Shown piece after piece: positions 17,267 through 25,855 of a stretch of DNA of 64,000 nt (its first letter is position 1; the number at the start of each line of letters is the position of its first letter). The stretch comes from Cellvibrionales bacterium UBA4451 (GTDB taxonomy: Bacteria; Pseudomonadota; Gammaproteobacteria; Pseudomonadales; Porticoccaceae), in the NCBI GenBank assembly GCA_002390285.1, contig DGPB01000004.1, positions 1 to 64,000 of the forward strand, given 5' to 3'. The notes below the pieces were generated by a model. The model was not told the DNA's origin, searched no databases, and worked only from the letters and a program-made list of their open reading frames with translations. The position numbers and the translations under genes are program-made.

Positions 17267-17851
17267 TCAGGATAACTGTTTGAGCAGTTCGGCCATCGCC
17301 TTGCCCCTGTGGCTGATGTTGTTTTTCTGCTCTTTATCGAGTTGGGCGGAAGTGCAATTGAGCTCGGGCACATAAAATAGTGGGTCGTAACCAAAGCCAT
17401 TTTCACCTTCGGGCTTGAAGGCAATGCGCCCTTCCCAGGTGCCCTGACAAATGAGGGGGGTGGGGTCTTCTGGGTGTCTTAAATAAACCAGAATACATTG
17501 GAACCGGGCGGTGCGCTGTTCCTCTGGGGTATCCTGAAGTAAGGATAATAACCGGAGATTATTTTTATCATCGGTGGCGTTTTCACCGGAGAACCGGGCG
17601 GAATAAATACCGGGAGCACCATTGAGCGCATCTACCTCAAGCCCGGAGTCATCGGCAATGGCCGGGAGCCCGGTTAGCCGGGCAGCATGTCTGGCTTTAA
17701 TCAGTGCGTTTTCAACAAAGCTGAGGCCGTTTTCGATGGCTTCGGGGATATCAAAATCTGATTGAGGAATAACATCCAAGTTTAGATTAGATAGTAATTG
17801 CTGGAATTCGGCGAGCTTGCCTTTGTTGCCTGTGGCGAGAGTGACTTTCAT
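17267..17851 (-). CDS. rdgB: XTP/dITP diphosphatase (RdgB/HAM1)
   Basis: A house-cleaning pyrophosphatase of 194 residues that removes dITP and XTP from the nucleotide pool. It starts MKVTLATGNKGKLAEF, the canonical N-terminus; the open frame extends 26 residues further upstream without similarity. Other signatures are ADDSGLEVDAL, GIYSARFSG, GFGYDPLF and SHRGKA. It is three bases from hemW, within the conserved metX-hemW run. Confidence 0.96.
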   Translation of the reverse strand: MKVTLATGNKGKLAEFQQLLSNLNLDVIPQSDFDIPEAIENGLSFVENALIKARHAARLTGLPAIADDSGLEVDALNGAPGIYSARFSGENATDDKNNLRLLSLLQDTPEEQRTARFQCILVYLRHPEDPTPLICQGTWEGRIAFKPEGENGFGYDPLFYVPELNCTSAQLDKEQKNNISHRGKAMAELLKQLS

Positions 17852-17946
17852 CGTATGTTTATTTTGTTCCCGTCTATTTCCGTCATAAAAACGGCCAAAC
17901 CAGAATTTTTTTCTGGTCGACCGATTCACCCATAGCGCGTTAAAAA

Positions 17947-18387
17947 TTAGTTGTCGTAATAAAATTTATTTTGGAATGACATTGAGTAGGACGGTTTGTT
18001 TGGGTTTGGCTTTATTTGTATTTTAAAGGTCATGGAGTCTTCGTTATAAAACTCAAAAGGCGCCAGATAATAGACTGTGTCGCCTTCTCTAACCTCAAAA
18101 AAATCAAGCGTTTGTTGTTGAGCCAGCATATTAGAAACGGTACCCTTTATGAGCGCCGTTGCGCCGCCAGCCTTATCACCTACTATGACAGCAATGTTCA
18201 CCAACCCTTTGTCTTTTCCTCGGGTGATGTTATAGGTGCTGGCGATTTCTGGCAGGATGAAGCTGCTATTGAATGTGCTATAAAAAACTTTATAGTCGCC
18301 AAATTCTTTATAGGGTTTATTTTCGGCGTGGACACTGAATGCTAGCAGCGCCAGTAAGGGTAGCCAGAGTAAATTCTTGCTATTCAT
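17947..18387 (-). CDS. DUF4426 periplasmic protein
   Basis: A 146-residue exported protein of unknown function. The ATG at 18387 has GGAGGTGA a few bases upstream, which decides the start over the longer frame. A signal peptide MNSKNLLWLPLLALLAFSVHA precedes the mature ENKPYKEFGDYKVFYSTFNSSF, which is typical of DUF4426. A member of this family sits between metW and rdgB in Pseudomonas as well, so the linkage is old, but no role is established. Confidence 0.85.
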   Translation of the reverse strand: MNSKNLLWLPLLALLAFSVHAENKPYKEFGDYKVFYSTFNSSFILPEIASTYNITRGKDKGLVNIAVIVGDKAGGATALIKGTVSNMLAQQQTLDFFEVREGDTVYYLAPFEFYNEDSMTFKIQIKPNPNKPSYSMSFQNKFYYDN

Positions 18388-18431
18388 GTTTATCACCTCC
18401 AAAACCCGAAAGGGGTTTTATTTTGTGCAGA

Positions 18432-19028
18432 CTATTTGCTTAAAAGATAAATAGCCGTATCACTAAACAGATTAGGCCATATTCCTTTGATTTGCTTGTC
18501 AGGTATTCGTTCAGCCACAAATTCTTTGTGAATAACATGGATATTCTTTTCATCACACAGTGCTTCAAAATCCTTAACGGTGCAGAAATGGATGTTGGGC
18601 GTGTCATACCACTGGTAGGTAAGTTGCTTGGTGATAGGCATGCGGCCGTGGATAAAAAGAGAAGACCTTGCTCGCCAATTCCCAAAATTAGGGAATGTAA
18701 CGATGCATTCTTTGCCAATTCGTAGCATTTCTTCCAATACCAAATGAGGGAAACGCATGACCTGAAGTGCTTGAGTCATGACGACGGTATCGAAGCTATT
18801 GTCGGGGAACTGGGATAAGCCTTTGTTCAGGTCGGTTTCCACCACGTTAATGCCGTTGGTGATTGCCGCTGTTATTTTATCTGGATCAATCTCAAGGCCG
18901 TAGCCCTCTACCTGCTTGTGATGCTTAAGATTTTTAAGCAGCGCTCCATCACCACAAGCAAGGTCGAGTACTCGGCTTTCAGCTGCTATCCACTGCTGAA
19001 TAATGTCGAGATCAGTGCGGATGCTCAT
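18432..19028 (-). CDS. metW: Methionine biosynthesis protein MetW
   Basis: A SAM-methyltransferase-fold protein of 198 residues, paired with MetX in homoserine acylation. The chosen start, MSIRTDLDIIQQW, overlaps the metX stop by ATGA, showing translational coupling. The motif is RVLDLACGDGALL, with VVMTQALQV and VTFPNFGNW further on. MetW has no demonstrated methyltransferase reaction; it is known to be required together with MetX for methionine synthesis in several bacteria. Confidence 0.94.
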   Translation of the reverse strand: MSIRTDLDIIQQWIAAESRVLDLACGDGALLKNLKHHKQVEGYGLEIDPDKITAAITNGINVVETDLNKGLSQFPDNSFDTVVMTQALQVMRFPHLVLEEMLRIGKECIVTFPNFGNWRARSSLFIHGRMPITKQLTYQWYDTPNIHFCTVKDFEALCDEKNIHVIHKEFVAERIPDKQIKGIWPNLFSDTAIYLLSK

Positions 19029-20215
19029 GATGATGCCTCCACGGATGCCGCTACTTTGTTGGAACAAGAGGGTTCATCAGCTACACGATTCATATAAGCA
19101 TAGAGTATTTGTTCGTAGCGCTCATTTGGCAGAAGAAAGGCGTCGTGTCCCAGATTGGAGTCGATGGCAGCGTAAGAGACGGTTTTATTCGCATCAATCA
19201 GTGCCTTCACGATTTCCTGAGAACGTTCTGGGGCAAACCGCCAGTCCGTTGAAAAAGACACGACCAAAAAATCGCAGAGGGCGTGACTGAATGCCTTAAC
19301 GGGGTCGTTGTCATACTCTCTGGCCAAATCGAAATAATCCAATGCTTTGGTCATTAACAGGTAAGTATTGGCATCAAAACTACTGGAAAAGGCATCGCCT
19401 TGGTGTCGCAAGTAGCTCTCCACCTGAAATTCTATGGGCGTGTCTTGACCTTGCTGAAAAGAACCAGAACGCAATTCACGGCCAAACTTGTTACCCATGA
19501 GCTCATCTGAAAGGTAGGTAACATGGCCTATCATTCTGGCAAGAGCCAAGCCGTTGCGGGGCAGGGTGTTGTCCTCCAGAAAATGACCGTCGCGAAAATC
19601 TGGATCTGATTTAATCGCGTTGCGAGCAATTTCGTTAAACGCGATATTTTGTGCGCTCAGCTTCATTGCAGAAGCAATGACAATGGCATGCCGTATCCGC
19701 TCTGGGTATTCCAGCGCCCAGCGCATGGCTTGCATTCCTCCCAAGCTGCCGCCTGCGACGGCGGCCCACTGCTGGATACCGAGTCGATCCGCTAGTTTTG
19801 CTTGGCTCTGAACCCAGTCTCGCGCCCGAAGTGGTGGAAAATCCAGCCCCCAGGGTTTGCCCGTTTCAGGATTAATAGAATTTGGGCCAGTACTGCCATG
19901 ACAGCCACCGAGATTGTTGGGGCAAACAATAAAGAACCGATTGGTATCGAAGGGCTTGCCTGGTCCGATGTGGTTTTCCCACCAACCAGGTTTGTTGTCA
20001 TCAGCACTGTGGTAGCCCGCCGCATGATGGTGACCACTCAGCGCGTGGCAAATCAAAATAGCATTGCTTTTGGCGCCATTGAGTTCGCCATAGGTTTCAA
20101 TCACGAGCTGATAGTTTGACAGAGTGCGGCCACAGGCCAGCTCCAGTGGTTCGTCAAAATGCACGACCTCGGGTGTCACTATGCCTACAGAGTTTTCTGG
20201 AATGGTATCTGGCAT
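19025..20215 (-). CDS. metX: Homoserine O-acyltransferase MetX
   Basis: An alpha/beta-hydrolase of 396 residues that activates homoserine for methionine synthesis. The nucleophile serine is in AGGSLGGMQAM; the acid and base lie in FSTDWRFAPERS and LGHDAFLL. CHALSGHHHAAG and GPNSINPETGKPWG are typical MetX segments. Gammaproteobacterial MetX enzymes linked to metW often use succinyl-CoA rather than acetyl-CoA, so the acyl donor is left open. It leads the metX-hemW run. The methionine made here feeds metK, metF and ahcY at the window's right end. Confidence 0.95.
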   Translation of the reverse strand: MPDTIPENSVGIVTPEVVHFDEPLELACGRTLSNYQLVIETYGELNGAKSNAILICHALSGHHHAAGYHSADDNKPGWWENHIGPGKPFDTNRFFIVCPNNLGGCHGSTGPNSINPETGKPWGLDFPPLRARDWVQSQAKLADRLGIQQWAAVAGGSLGGMQAMRWALEYPERIRHAIVIASAMKLSAQNIAFNEIARNAIKSDPDFRDGHFLEDNTLPRNGLALARMIGHVTYLSDELMGNKFGRELRSGSFQQGQDTPIEFQVESYLRHQGDAFSSSFDANTYLLMTKALDYFDLAREYDNDPVKAFSHALCDFLVVSFSTDWRFAPERSQEIVKALIDANKTVSYAAIDSNLGHDAFLLPNERYEQILYAYMNRVADEPSCSNKVAASVEASS

Positions 20216-20333
20216 CGGTGGTTGAATTTTTCCATAAAGTAAGAGGGCTGGAGTGGAGTCTAAAGAGGGCCTTTCTTCAGTGCAAGAAAGTTACCACCTA
20301 GGTTAGGCTGGCGTGTTTCATTAGCGGGCTCGG

Positions 20334-21128
20334 TTAGAGTTTCTCCATATCATAACCAACAACCACGGGTGAATGGCTGGAGAATGTTTTTGCCTTATAG
20401 ATGACAGCATATTCAACACACTTGGCGAGCCCTTGTGACACAACCTGCAAGTCAGTTCGCCAGCCCGTGCCCACGCCTTGCTCACCGGAAGGCCAAGCGT
20501 TGAATTCGTCAGTATCCGTATTGTAGAGACGAAAAGCGTCAGCGTAGCCAGTGCTCTCGAGTCGATCGAGATATTGTTGTTCATGGGGGAGAAAGCCAGG
20601 AATTCCCTGACAGCTTTCTGGGTCACTCGCATCAATATTACGGTGTGCAATATTCCAGTTGCCACAAATCACATAGTCTCGGCGTTTGTGACTGATTTTA
20701 TTCAGATGGCTTAGCAGATCGCGGAAAAACTGATCCTTAATCTCCTGCTCTAGGGTAGTAATGGTAGAGGTTGAGACGCTGATAGTGCTGCTGGGTGCTA
20801 GCAGAGAGCAGACACTGACATGCTCAAAGTCGGCTTGCAGGTAACGGCCATTCATATCCTCGCCATTAGATGCGCCAAAGCCGTACATAATGGCTTTGGG
20901 GGTTTCACGGCTGTATATAGCAATACCATTATGCTGGGGTGTGGGGGAGTAAAAAAAATAGCTGAAGTAGCCTTCCAGCTCAAATTCTGGATTTGAGGTT
21001 AGCTCTGACACCGGGGCACGCAAGTCCTGAAGGCAGATGATATTAGCCTCCTGTGAAGCAAGCCATTGGAAAAGACCACGGCTGGAAGCCTGGTGAATTC
21101 CATCTACGGCAAGACTAATAATTCTCAT
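20334..21128 (-). CDS. crc: Crc-like protein of the exonuclease III fold
   Basis: A 264-residue endonuclease/exonuclease/phosphatase-fold protein starting at MRIISLAVDGIHQA; the preceding five codons from a TTG lack support. It resembles Pseudomonas Crc along its length: RGLFQWL, ICLQDLRA, GRYLQADF, PGFLPHEQQYLD, GYADAFR, WRTDLQVVSQGL and FSSHSPVVVGYD. Catalytic ExoIII residues are altered: Glu of QET is Asp, GDWN reads GNWN and SDHAP reads SHSP. As in Crc, nuclease activity is therefore doubtful. Crc cooperates with Hfq to repress translation during carbon catabolite repression. Nearby argB and algC match the Pseudomonas locus. An active exonuclease III paralogue is the alternative. Confidence 0.72.
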   Translation of the reverse strand: MRIISLAVDGIHQASSRGLFQWLASQEANIICLQDLRAPVSELTSNPEFELEGYFSYFFYSPTPQHNGIAIYSRETPKAIMYGFGASNGEDMNGRYLQADFEHVSVCSLLAPSSTISVSTSTITTLEQEIKDQFFRDLLSHLNKISHKRRDYVICGNWNIAHRNIDASDPESCQGIPGFLPHEQQYLDRLESTGYADAFRLYNTDTDEFNAWPSGEQGVGTGWRTDLQVVSQGLAKCVEYAVIYKAKTFSSHSPVVVGYDMEKL

Positions 21129-21293
21129 ATATGGTGAGCTCAAGTGGAGAGTCGCCCCACGATTTGGGAGCGTGTATCATACCTGAGAGTTTAAGTTTCA
21201 AGAACTGGCGCAACAGAACGAACCGTCGATGATTAGGTGGCTTTGTTCCGGAGAGCGGGTAAATTTGCTGGATAAGTGTTTGTGATTAAATCT

Positions 21294-21965
21294 ATGAATA
21301 AGTACAAGCGTGTTGGTTGTATCGCACTGATTTTTTTAGGCATGGGAGCGATGGTGGCTGAGGCCGGCAGCCTTTACCGTTATCGCAATAAAGAGGGAAA
21401 TTTGGTAATCGACCATGGGGTGCCGCCAGAATATGTGGCAGGTGGTTATGAAATTATCAGTAAGACCGGGCGTGTTGAGCAGGTGGTGCCACCCCAGAGG
21501 GATCCAGAAGAGTTAGCTGTGGGGCCTCGAGTAAGCTCTGAGGATACCTCCGAGCAATTGCGAGATGACGGGATGTTGCTGCGCAGTTACAGCGATGTGA
21601 GTGAGATTAAGGCGGCAGGGGAAAGACGGACAACGCAGCTGAATAGAGAAGTTGAAATAATCCAGTCCAACTTGTCGAAAAACCAAGACCAGCAGCAAAA
21701 TGCCAGAATCAAGGCCGCTAACTATCAGCTCAGCGGTAAGCCTGTGCCGAAATCTCTACTGAAATACATGGATGAGCTGGTTTTCTTGGAGCGCGATGCC
21801 GAGCAGATGCTGGAGCTTAGGCAGCTTGAGAGTGAAGTGCTTAATAAGCGCTACACGGGCTATCGGTTACGTTTTATTGAACTAAAGGGGCTTCCTTCTC
21901 ACGAAAAAACCCCGACATTGCCACCGACCACTGCTCCTGCCAATGCTCCGTCGGACGTCGACTAA
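21294..21965 (+). CDS. DUF4124-type periplasmic protein
   Basis: A 223-residue exported protein. The signal peptide MNKYKRVGCIALIFLGMGAMVAEA is followed by GSLYRYRNKEGNLVIDHGVPPEYV, which fits the DUF4124 domain. A long helical segment rich in Q, E, K and R (about 105-195) is probably a coiled coil, and the C-terminus is rich in Pro, Thr and Ala. A GTG six codons upstream is an alternative start. Its 3' end overlaps slmA tail-to-tail by 92 bp. Function unknown; this position next to slmA is not one I can tie to a pathway. Confidence 0.7.
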   Translation: MNKYKRVGCIALIFLGMGAMVAEAGSLYRYRNKEGNLVIDHGVPPEYVAGGYEIISKTGRVEQVVPPQRDPEELAVGPRVSSEDTSEQLRDDGMLLRSYSDVSEIKAAGERRTTQLNREVEIIQSNLSKNQDQQQNARIKAANYQLSGKPVPKSLLKYMDELVFLERDAEQMLELRQLESEVLNKRYTGYRLRFIELKGLPSHEKTPTLPPTTAPANAPSDVD

Positions 21966-22485
21966 AACCGCTGCGTACAAACTGACTAATTCTTCCTTCT
22001 GCCAGTGCCAAAATCATATTGGCCGCGGTGGACACTGTCATTGTCGATCGAAGGTTCTCGCTAATTTCTGCTTCGCGTAAAATTTGCTTTAGCTGGGTTT
22101 CCAGACGGTCAAACAATTGCTGAATTCGGCTGTGAAGCCGATCGGTTTCACCCGTGAGTGCATCGCCGGTTAATAGGCGAGTAATACCGGGGTTTCGCTC
22201 AGCAAAGGTCAGTAACAGAGTAAGAATTCGGTAGCAACGACTTATGGTGTCGGGCTCTTCAGTCAGAATAACGCGGACTCGGGTAAACAGGGTTTCTTCA
22301 ATAAAGTCGATCAGCCCTTCGTACATTTTGGTTTTACTGGGGAAGTGCCGATAAAGTGCCGCTTCGGACACACCCACTTCGGCAGCCAATGCTGCAGTGG
22401 TGATGCGGCCGCCAGGGGTGGCTTCCAGCATGCGGGCAAGTGCTTGTAGAATCTGTTGTTTTCTAGAGCCTTTTCCCGTTTCCAT
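21874..22485 (-). CDS. slmA: Nucleoid occlusion factor SlmA (TetR family)
   Basis: A DNA-binding antagonist of FtsZ assembly that blocks division over the nucleoid. It has 203 residues from ATG 22485; a TTG two codons earlier adjoins the argB stop. The N-terminal helix-turn-helix reads GRITTAALAAEVGVSEAALYRHFPSKTKMYEGLI in outline, and the C-terminal domain contains ANMILALAEGRISQFVRS. It lies directly downstream of argB, in a region that in E. coli links slmA, dut and coaBC. The 3' end overlaps the convergent DUF4124-type gene. Confidence 0.94.
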   Translation of the reverse strand: METGKGSRKQQILQALARMLEATPGGRITTAALAAEVGVSEAALYRHFPSKTKMYEGLIDFIEETLFTRVRVILTEEPDTISRCYRILTLLLTFAERNPGITRLLTGDALTGETDRLHSRIQQLFDRLETQLKQILREAEISENLRSTMTVSTAANMILALAEGRISQFVRSGFSRRPTEHWQEQWSVAMSGFFREKEAPLVQ

Positions 22486-22491
22486 GGTCAA

Positions 22492-23400
22492 TTACTCGCT
22501 TGTTTCTGTATTGGTGATCAGTGTGCCGACGCCCTGGTCGGTGAAAATTTCCAGCAGAGTGGCATGGTTTACCCGGCCATCAATAATATGGGCGCTTTGG
22601 GCTCCTCCTTTGACGGCATTCAAAGCGCATCTGATTTTTGGGAGCATTCCTCCATGGATAGTACCGTTTTCGATCAACTCGTCGACTCGTTGAGTGGTTA
22701 GCCCGGTCAGTACCTTACCATTCTTATCCTGAAGCCCGGCCACATTGGTTAATAGCATCAGTTTCTCTGCTTTGAGTACCTCTGCGATTTTACCGGCGAC
22801 CAGATCGGCGTTGATGTTGTAGGAGTTGCCATCATTATCGACGCCAATGGGAGCAATGACCGGGATAAAGTGGCTGGCGGTAAGCATATCGATGACACCG
22901 GTATTAATACTATCCACTTCACCTACATGGCCGATATCGATGATCTCTGGGGCTTCCATTTCAGGTGTGTGATGTGTGATCTTTAGTTTTTTTGCCTTGA
23001 TCAGCTGTCCATCTTTGCCTGTAATCCCCACAGCGTTACCACCTGCGTGGTGAATCAGATTGACGATTTCCTTGTTAACGGCACCACCTAAGACCATTTC
23101 TACTATATCCATGGTTTTACTGTCAGTGACCCGCATGCCGTTGATGAAGTGGGATTCGATGTTAAGTTCTGATAGCAGGCTGCCAATTTGAGGGCCGCCG
23201 CCGTGAACGACCACTGGGTTCATACCCACCAGTTTCATCATGACGATGTCTCGCGCAAAACTGGCTTTAAGCTTTTCATCCACCATGGCATTACCACCGA
23301 ATTTAACGACGATAGTCTTGCCGGTAAACCGTTGGATGTAGGGCAGCGCCTCTGAAAGTACATTGGCAATGTTGGTGGCCGCTTCGCGGGTTAGTGACAT
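22492..23400 (-). CDS. argB: Acetylglutamate kinase
   Basis: An amino-acid kinase of 302 residues that phosphorylates N-acetylglutamate in arginine synthesis. Signatures are VVKFGGNAMVD near the N-terminus, VVHGGGPQIG, NINADLVAGKIAEVLKAEKL and GGMLPKIRCALNAVKGG. The N-terminal extension is like that of arginine-inhibited hexameric forms. It is 33 bp downstream of algC and abuts slmA, forming a likely coaBC-algC-argB-slmA unit. Confidence 0.96.
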   Translation of the reverse strand: MSLTREAATNIANVLSEALPYIQRFTGKTIVVKFGGNAMVDEKLKASFARDIVMMKLVGMNPVVVHGGGPQIGSLLSELNIESHFINGMRVTDSKTMDIVEMVLGGAVNKEIVNLIHHAGGNAVGITGKDGQLIKAKKLKITHHTPEMEAPEIIDIGHVGEVDSINTGVIDMLTASHFIPVIAPIGVDNDGNSYNINADLVAGKIAEVLKAEKLMLLTNVAGLQDKNGKVLTGLTTQRVDELIENGTIHGGMLPKIRCALNAVKGGAQSAHIIDGRVNHATLLEIFTDQGVGTLITNTETSE

Positions 23401-23433
23401 TATGCGTTCCTATGAGGTCTTTTTATGGCAGAT

Positions 23434-25845
23434 TCAGAATGTTAAATTGGCATCTATGCTACGTAGTTGCTGGCGGAAAAGCGACTGGATTTTCTCTAGT
23501 GCCTCCTCTGACTCTGCTTCAAAACGTAGTGTTAGGGCCGGGCTGGTATTGGAGGCTCGAATTAGCCCCCAAGCTTTGGGGAAATCAACTCTCAGTCCAT
23601 CAATGGTGGACACCTTGCCACCCTGAAATGCTTGGTCGGAAACTAAGCTGTTTACAATCGCAAATTTTTCTTCATCAGCGACATCTATTTTAATTTCCGT
23701 TGTGGCATATGTCGTTTCAAAGCTAGACACAATCTCATCCAGTCCCTGTTCTCTAATGGTCATGATTTCTACTAATCGAGCCGCAGCATAGATTCCGTCA
23801 TCGAAACCATGCCAGCGATCGCGGAAGAAAATATGCCCACTGTATTCACCCCCCAAGGGTGCGTCACACTCCAAGATTTTGTTGTACATATGTGAATGGC
23901 CAGTTTTCCACATGATGGGACGGCCACCATAACTGCTAATCAGGTTGTTGAGACGGCGCGTGCTTTTAATATCGAACACCACGTCAGCGCCTGGGTGACG
24001 AGAAATGACATCTCGGGCAAAGATCATCAGTAGTTCATCGGGCCAGATAATCTTGCCGCTGGCAGATACGGCAACCAAACGGTCACCATCGCCATCCAGG
24101 GCAATGCCTAGGTCGGCGTTGTGTTCCCTGACACATAAAATCAGATCTTCAAGATTGGCTGCTACGGACGTGTCGGGGGGGTGATTAGGGAAGTCTCCAT
24201 CCATGTCGCAGTGGAGGGGCATCACTGTGCAACCAATGGCCTCAAGCAGAGTGACACCCAGTTCTCCAGCCACGCCATTGCCGCCATCCAATACGACTTT
24301 CAGGTTTTGGGCGGGAACGATATCACGGACGATATCCGTGACATAGTCTGTAGCGAGCAAGCGCATTTCGCGCTGACCATCTGTTTTTATCGGGATATCG
24401 CATTTCATTTCAGCTTTCAAAGCTTGGATTTCTTCACCACACAGAGCGTGATGCTTGAAAAACATCTTGAAGCCGTTGTACTCAGCAGGATTGTGGCTGG
24501 CGGTGACCATAATGCCGCAATCTGTTTCTTGAAGCTGGTGGGTGGCAAAATTTAGTAGAGGTGTAGGTACTTGCCCGAGATAGATAATATTGCAGCCAGT
24601 GCTGAGAATACCCTGCTCTAGAGCCTCTGTCAGAGTAGGGCTTGATTTGCGGCAATCACTCCCAACGATAAGGGAATGCTCCCCCAGCGACAGCGCCTTT
24701 TTAGCCAGAACCTTGCCCAGCTGTTGTGCGAATTCCGGTGTCAGTTGGGAGTTGGCCAGACCGCGAATATCATAATCCCGGAATACTACATCGGGAAAAG
24801 AGAGCGTTTCTGTCGATGCCGTCTCTTTAGCCGCAGTAGTGTCGGCATGTTGTTCAGACGCGGTTGACGGAATGACCTGTAAAAAAGAATCACTATTGTC
24901 ATCCACAATATAGGAGGGTTTAGACAAGGGCTTTTTCTGTGGGTCGTTATGTACCCTGCTCTTTGTTCGGACTTTTTTTGGCTTGTCCTTGTGATGACGA
25001 AGGGTGTACCTGACGACCAGATAAATCAGCAGCAGGGTAATGATCAGTGCGCCCACCATTGCTAAGAACGCGCTATAAGAAGGTTGGGCCTGATCAAGCA
25101 GTACAGCGCTGCCAGTAAAGTGTATTTTCCAGTGGGGTATTTGGGTTTGCAGCGTGATGCCGTCGAGGACCTCAGTCGAGTTGTTCAGACTAATGACGGG
25201 CGTGTTTGGGATGCCTGGCAATATTTGCAAGAGTTGGGTTGTGCCCAGAGAACGCTTTACCTTAGCTTGGAGAGAGCTTGTGAGGGTCTCCGTCGATAGC
25301 ATGGCCACCATCGAGCCAAGAATGGTCCCTTCCTCAGTCTTCAGCGGATAGACAAATATAATATGCCAGATGCCATCGATATAAGCGGCAACAGGTTCCG
25401 GCTGTTCACCTGCTAGCGTTTTCAATGACATTGCCTGACCAACAAAATTGTGCGTTTTGTCCAAGCGGTTGTCTTGGGGGCTAAGAAGGTAGCCACTGGA
25501 CAGATCTTCCACCCACTCTTTCATCAGACCTTCCAAGCGATCTATTTCCTCGGGATTGCCAGAGACTATCGCATCAACAAACAAATCTTTTTTAGACATA
25601 TTTTGCAGTTGAAGCTGCCGTTTTTGTAGGTAGTTATTGGCAATGGACAGTTGTTGATGAGCATAGTTTTCAGCGCTGGTATTTGCGAGAGTAAGCCTGG
25701 TGTTGTCTATTGTGTAATGTCGTAGGGTGAGAGCAATCAATACGGAGCAGCCGATCATGAGTGCGAGTAAAGCTAGAGTCAGTGGGTGCTGCTGTAGCTT
25801 ACCTAATGCCGCCAAAGCGGGGTTGTGCTTCTTCGATTTTGTCAT
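23434..25845 (-). CDS. algC: Phosphomannomutase/phosphoglucomutase AlgC with N-terminal membrane extension
   Basis: An 803-residue protein. Residues 1 to about 300 form an extension with a transmembrane helix (about 20-44), an extracytoplasmic region and a second helix (about 270-292). A basic linker follows. The enzyme proper starts near 345 (PDVVFRDYDIRGLA) and is complete: the phosphoserine is S450 in TASHNP, the metal loop is DGDGDR, and the sugar loop is GGEYSGH. AlgC supplies mannose-1-phosphate and glucose-1-phosphate for exopolysaccharide and LPS. Long AlgC forms also exist in Pseudomonas; what the extension senses or anchors is unknown. It begins 10 bp after coaBC, where pseudomonads have dut between the two. 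Confidence 0.93.
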   Translation of the reverse strand: MTKSKKHNPALAALGKLQQHPLTLALLALMIGCSVLIALTLRHYTIDNTRLTLANTSAENYAHQQLSIANNYLQKRQLQLQNMSKKDLFVDAIVSGNPEEIDRLEGLMKEWVEDLSSGYLLSPQDNRLDKTHNFVGQAMSLKTLAGEQPEPVAAYIDGIWHIIFVYPLKTEEGTILGSMVAMLSTETLTSSLQAKVKRSLGTTQLLQILPGIPNTPVISLNNSTEVLDGITLQTQIPHWKIHFTGSAVLLDQAQPSYSAFLAMVGALIITLLLIYLVVRYTLRHHKDKPKKVRTKSRVHNDPQKKPLSKPSYIVDDNSDSFLQVIPSTASEQHADTTAAKETASTETLSFPDVVFRDYDIRGLANSQLTPEFAQQLGKVLAKKALSLGEHSLIVGSDCRKSSPTLTEALEQGILSTGCNIIYLGQVPTPLLNFATHQLQETDCGIMVTASHNPAEYNGFKMFFKHHALCGEEIQALKAEMKCDIPIKTDGQREMRLLATDYVTDIVRDIVPAQNLKVVLDGGNGVAGELGVTLLEAIGCTVMPLHCDMDGDFPNHPPDTSVAANLEDLILCVREHNADLGIALDGDGDRLVAVSASGKIIWPDELLMIFARDVISRHPGADVVFDIKSTRRLNNLISSYGGRPIMWKTGHSHMYNKILECDAPLGGEYSGHIFFRDRWHGFDDGIYAAARLVEIMTIREQGLDEIVSSFETTYATTEIKIDVADEEKFAIVNSLVSDQAFQGGKVSTIDGLRVDFPKAWGLIRASNTSPALTLRFEAESEEALEKIQSLFRQQLRSIDANLTF

Positions 25846-25855
25846 GAGATTTTGA

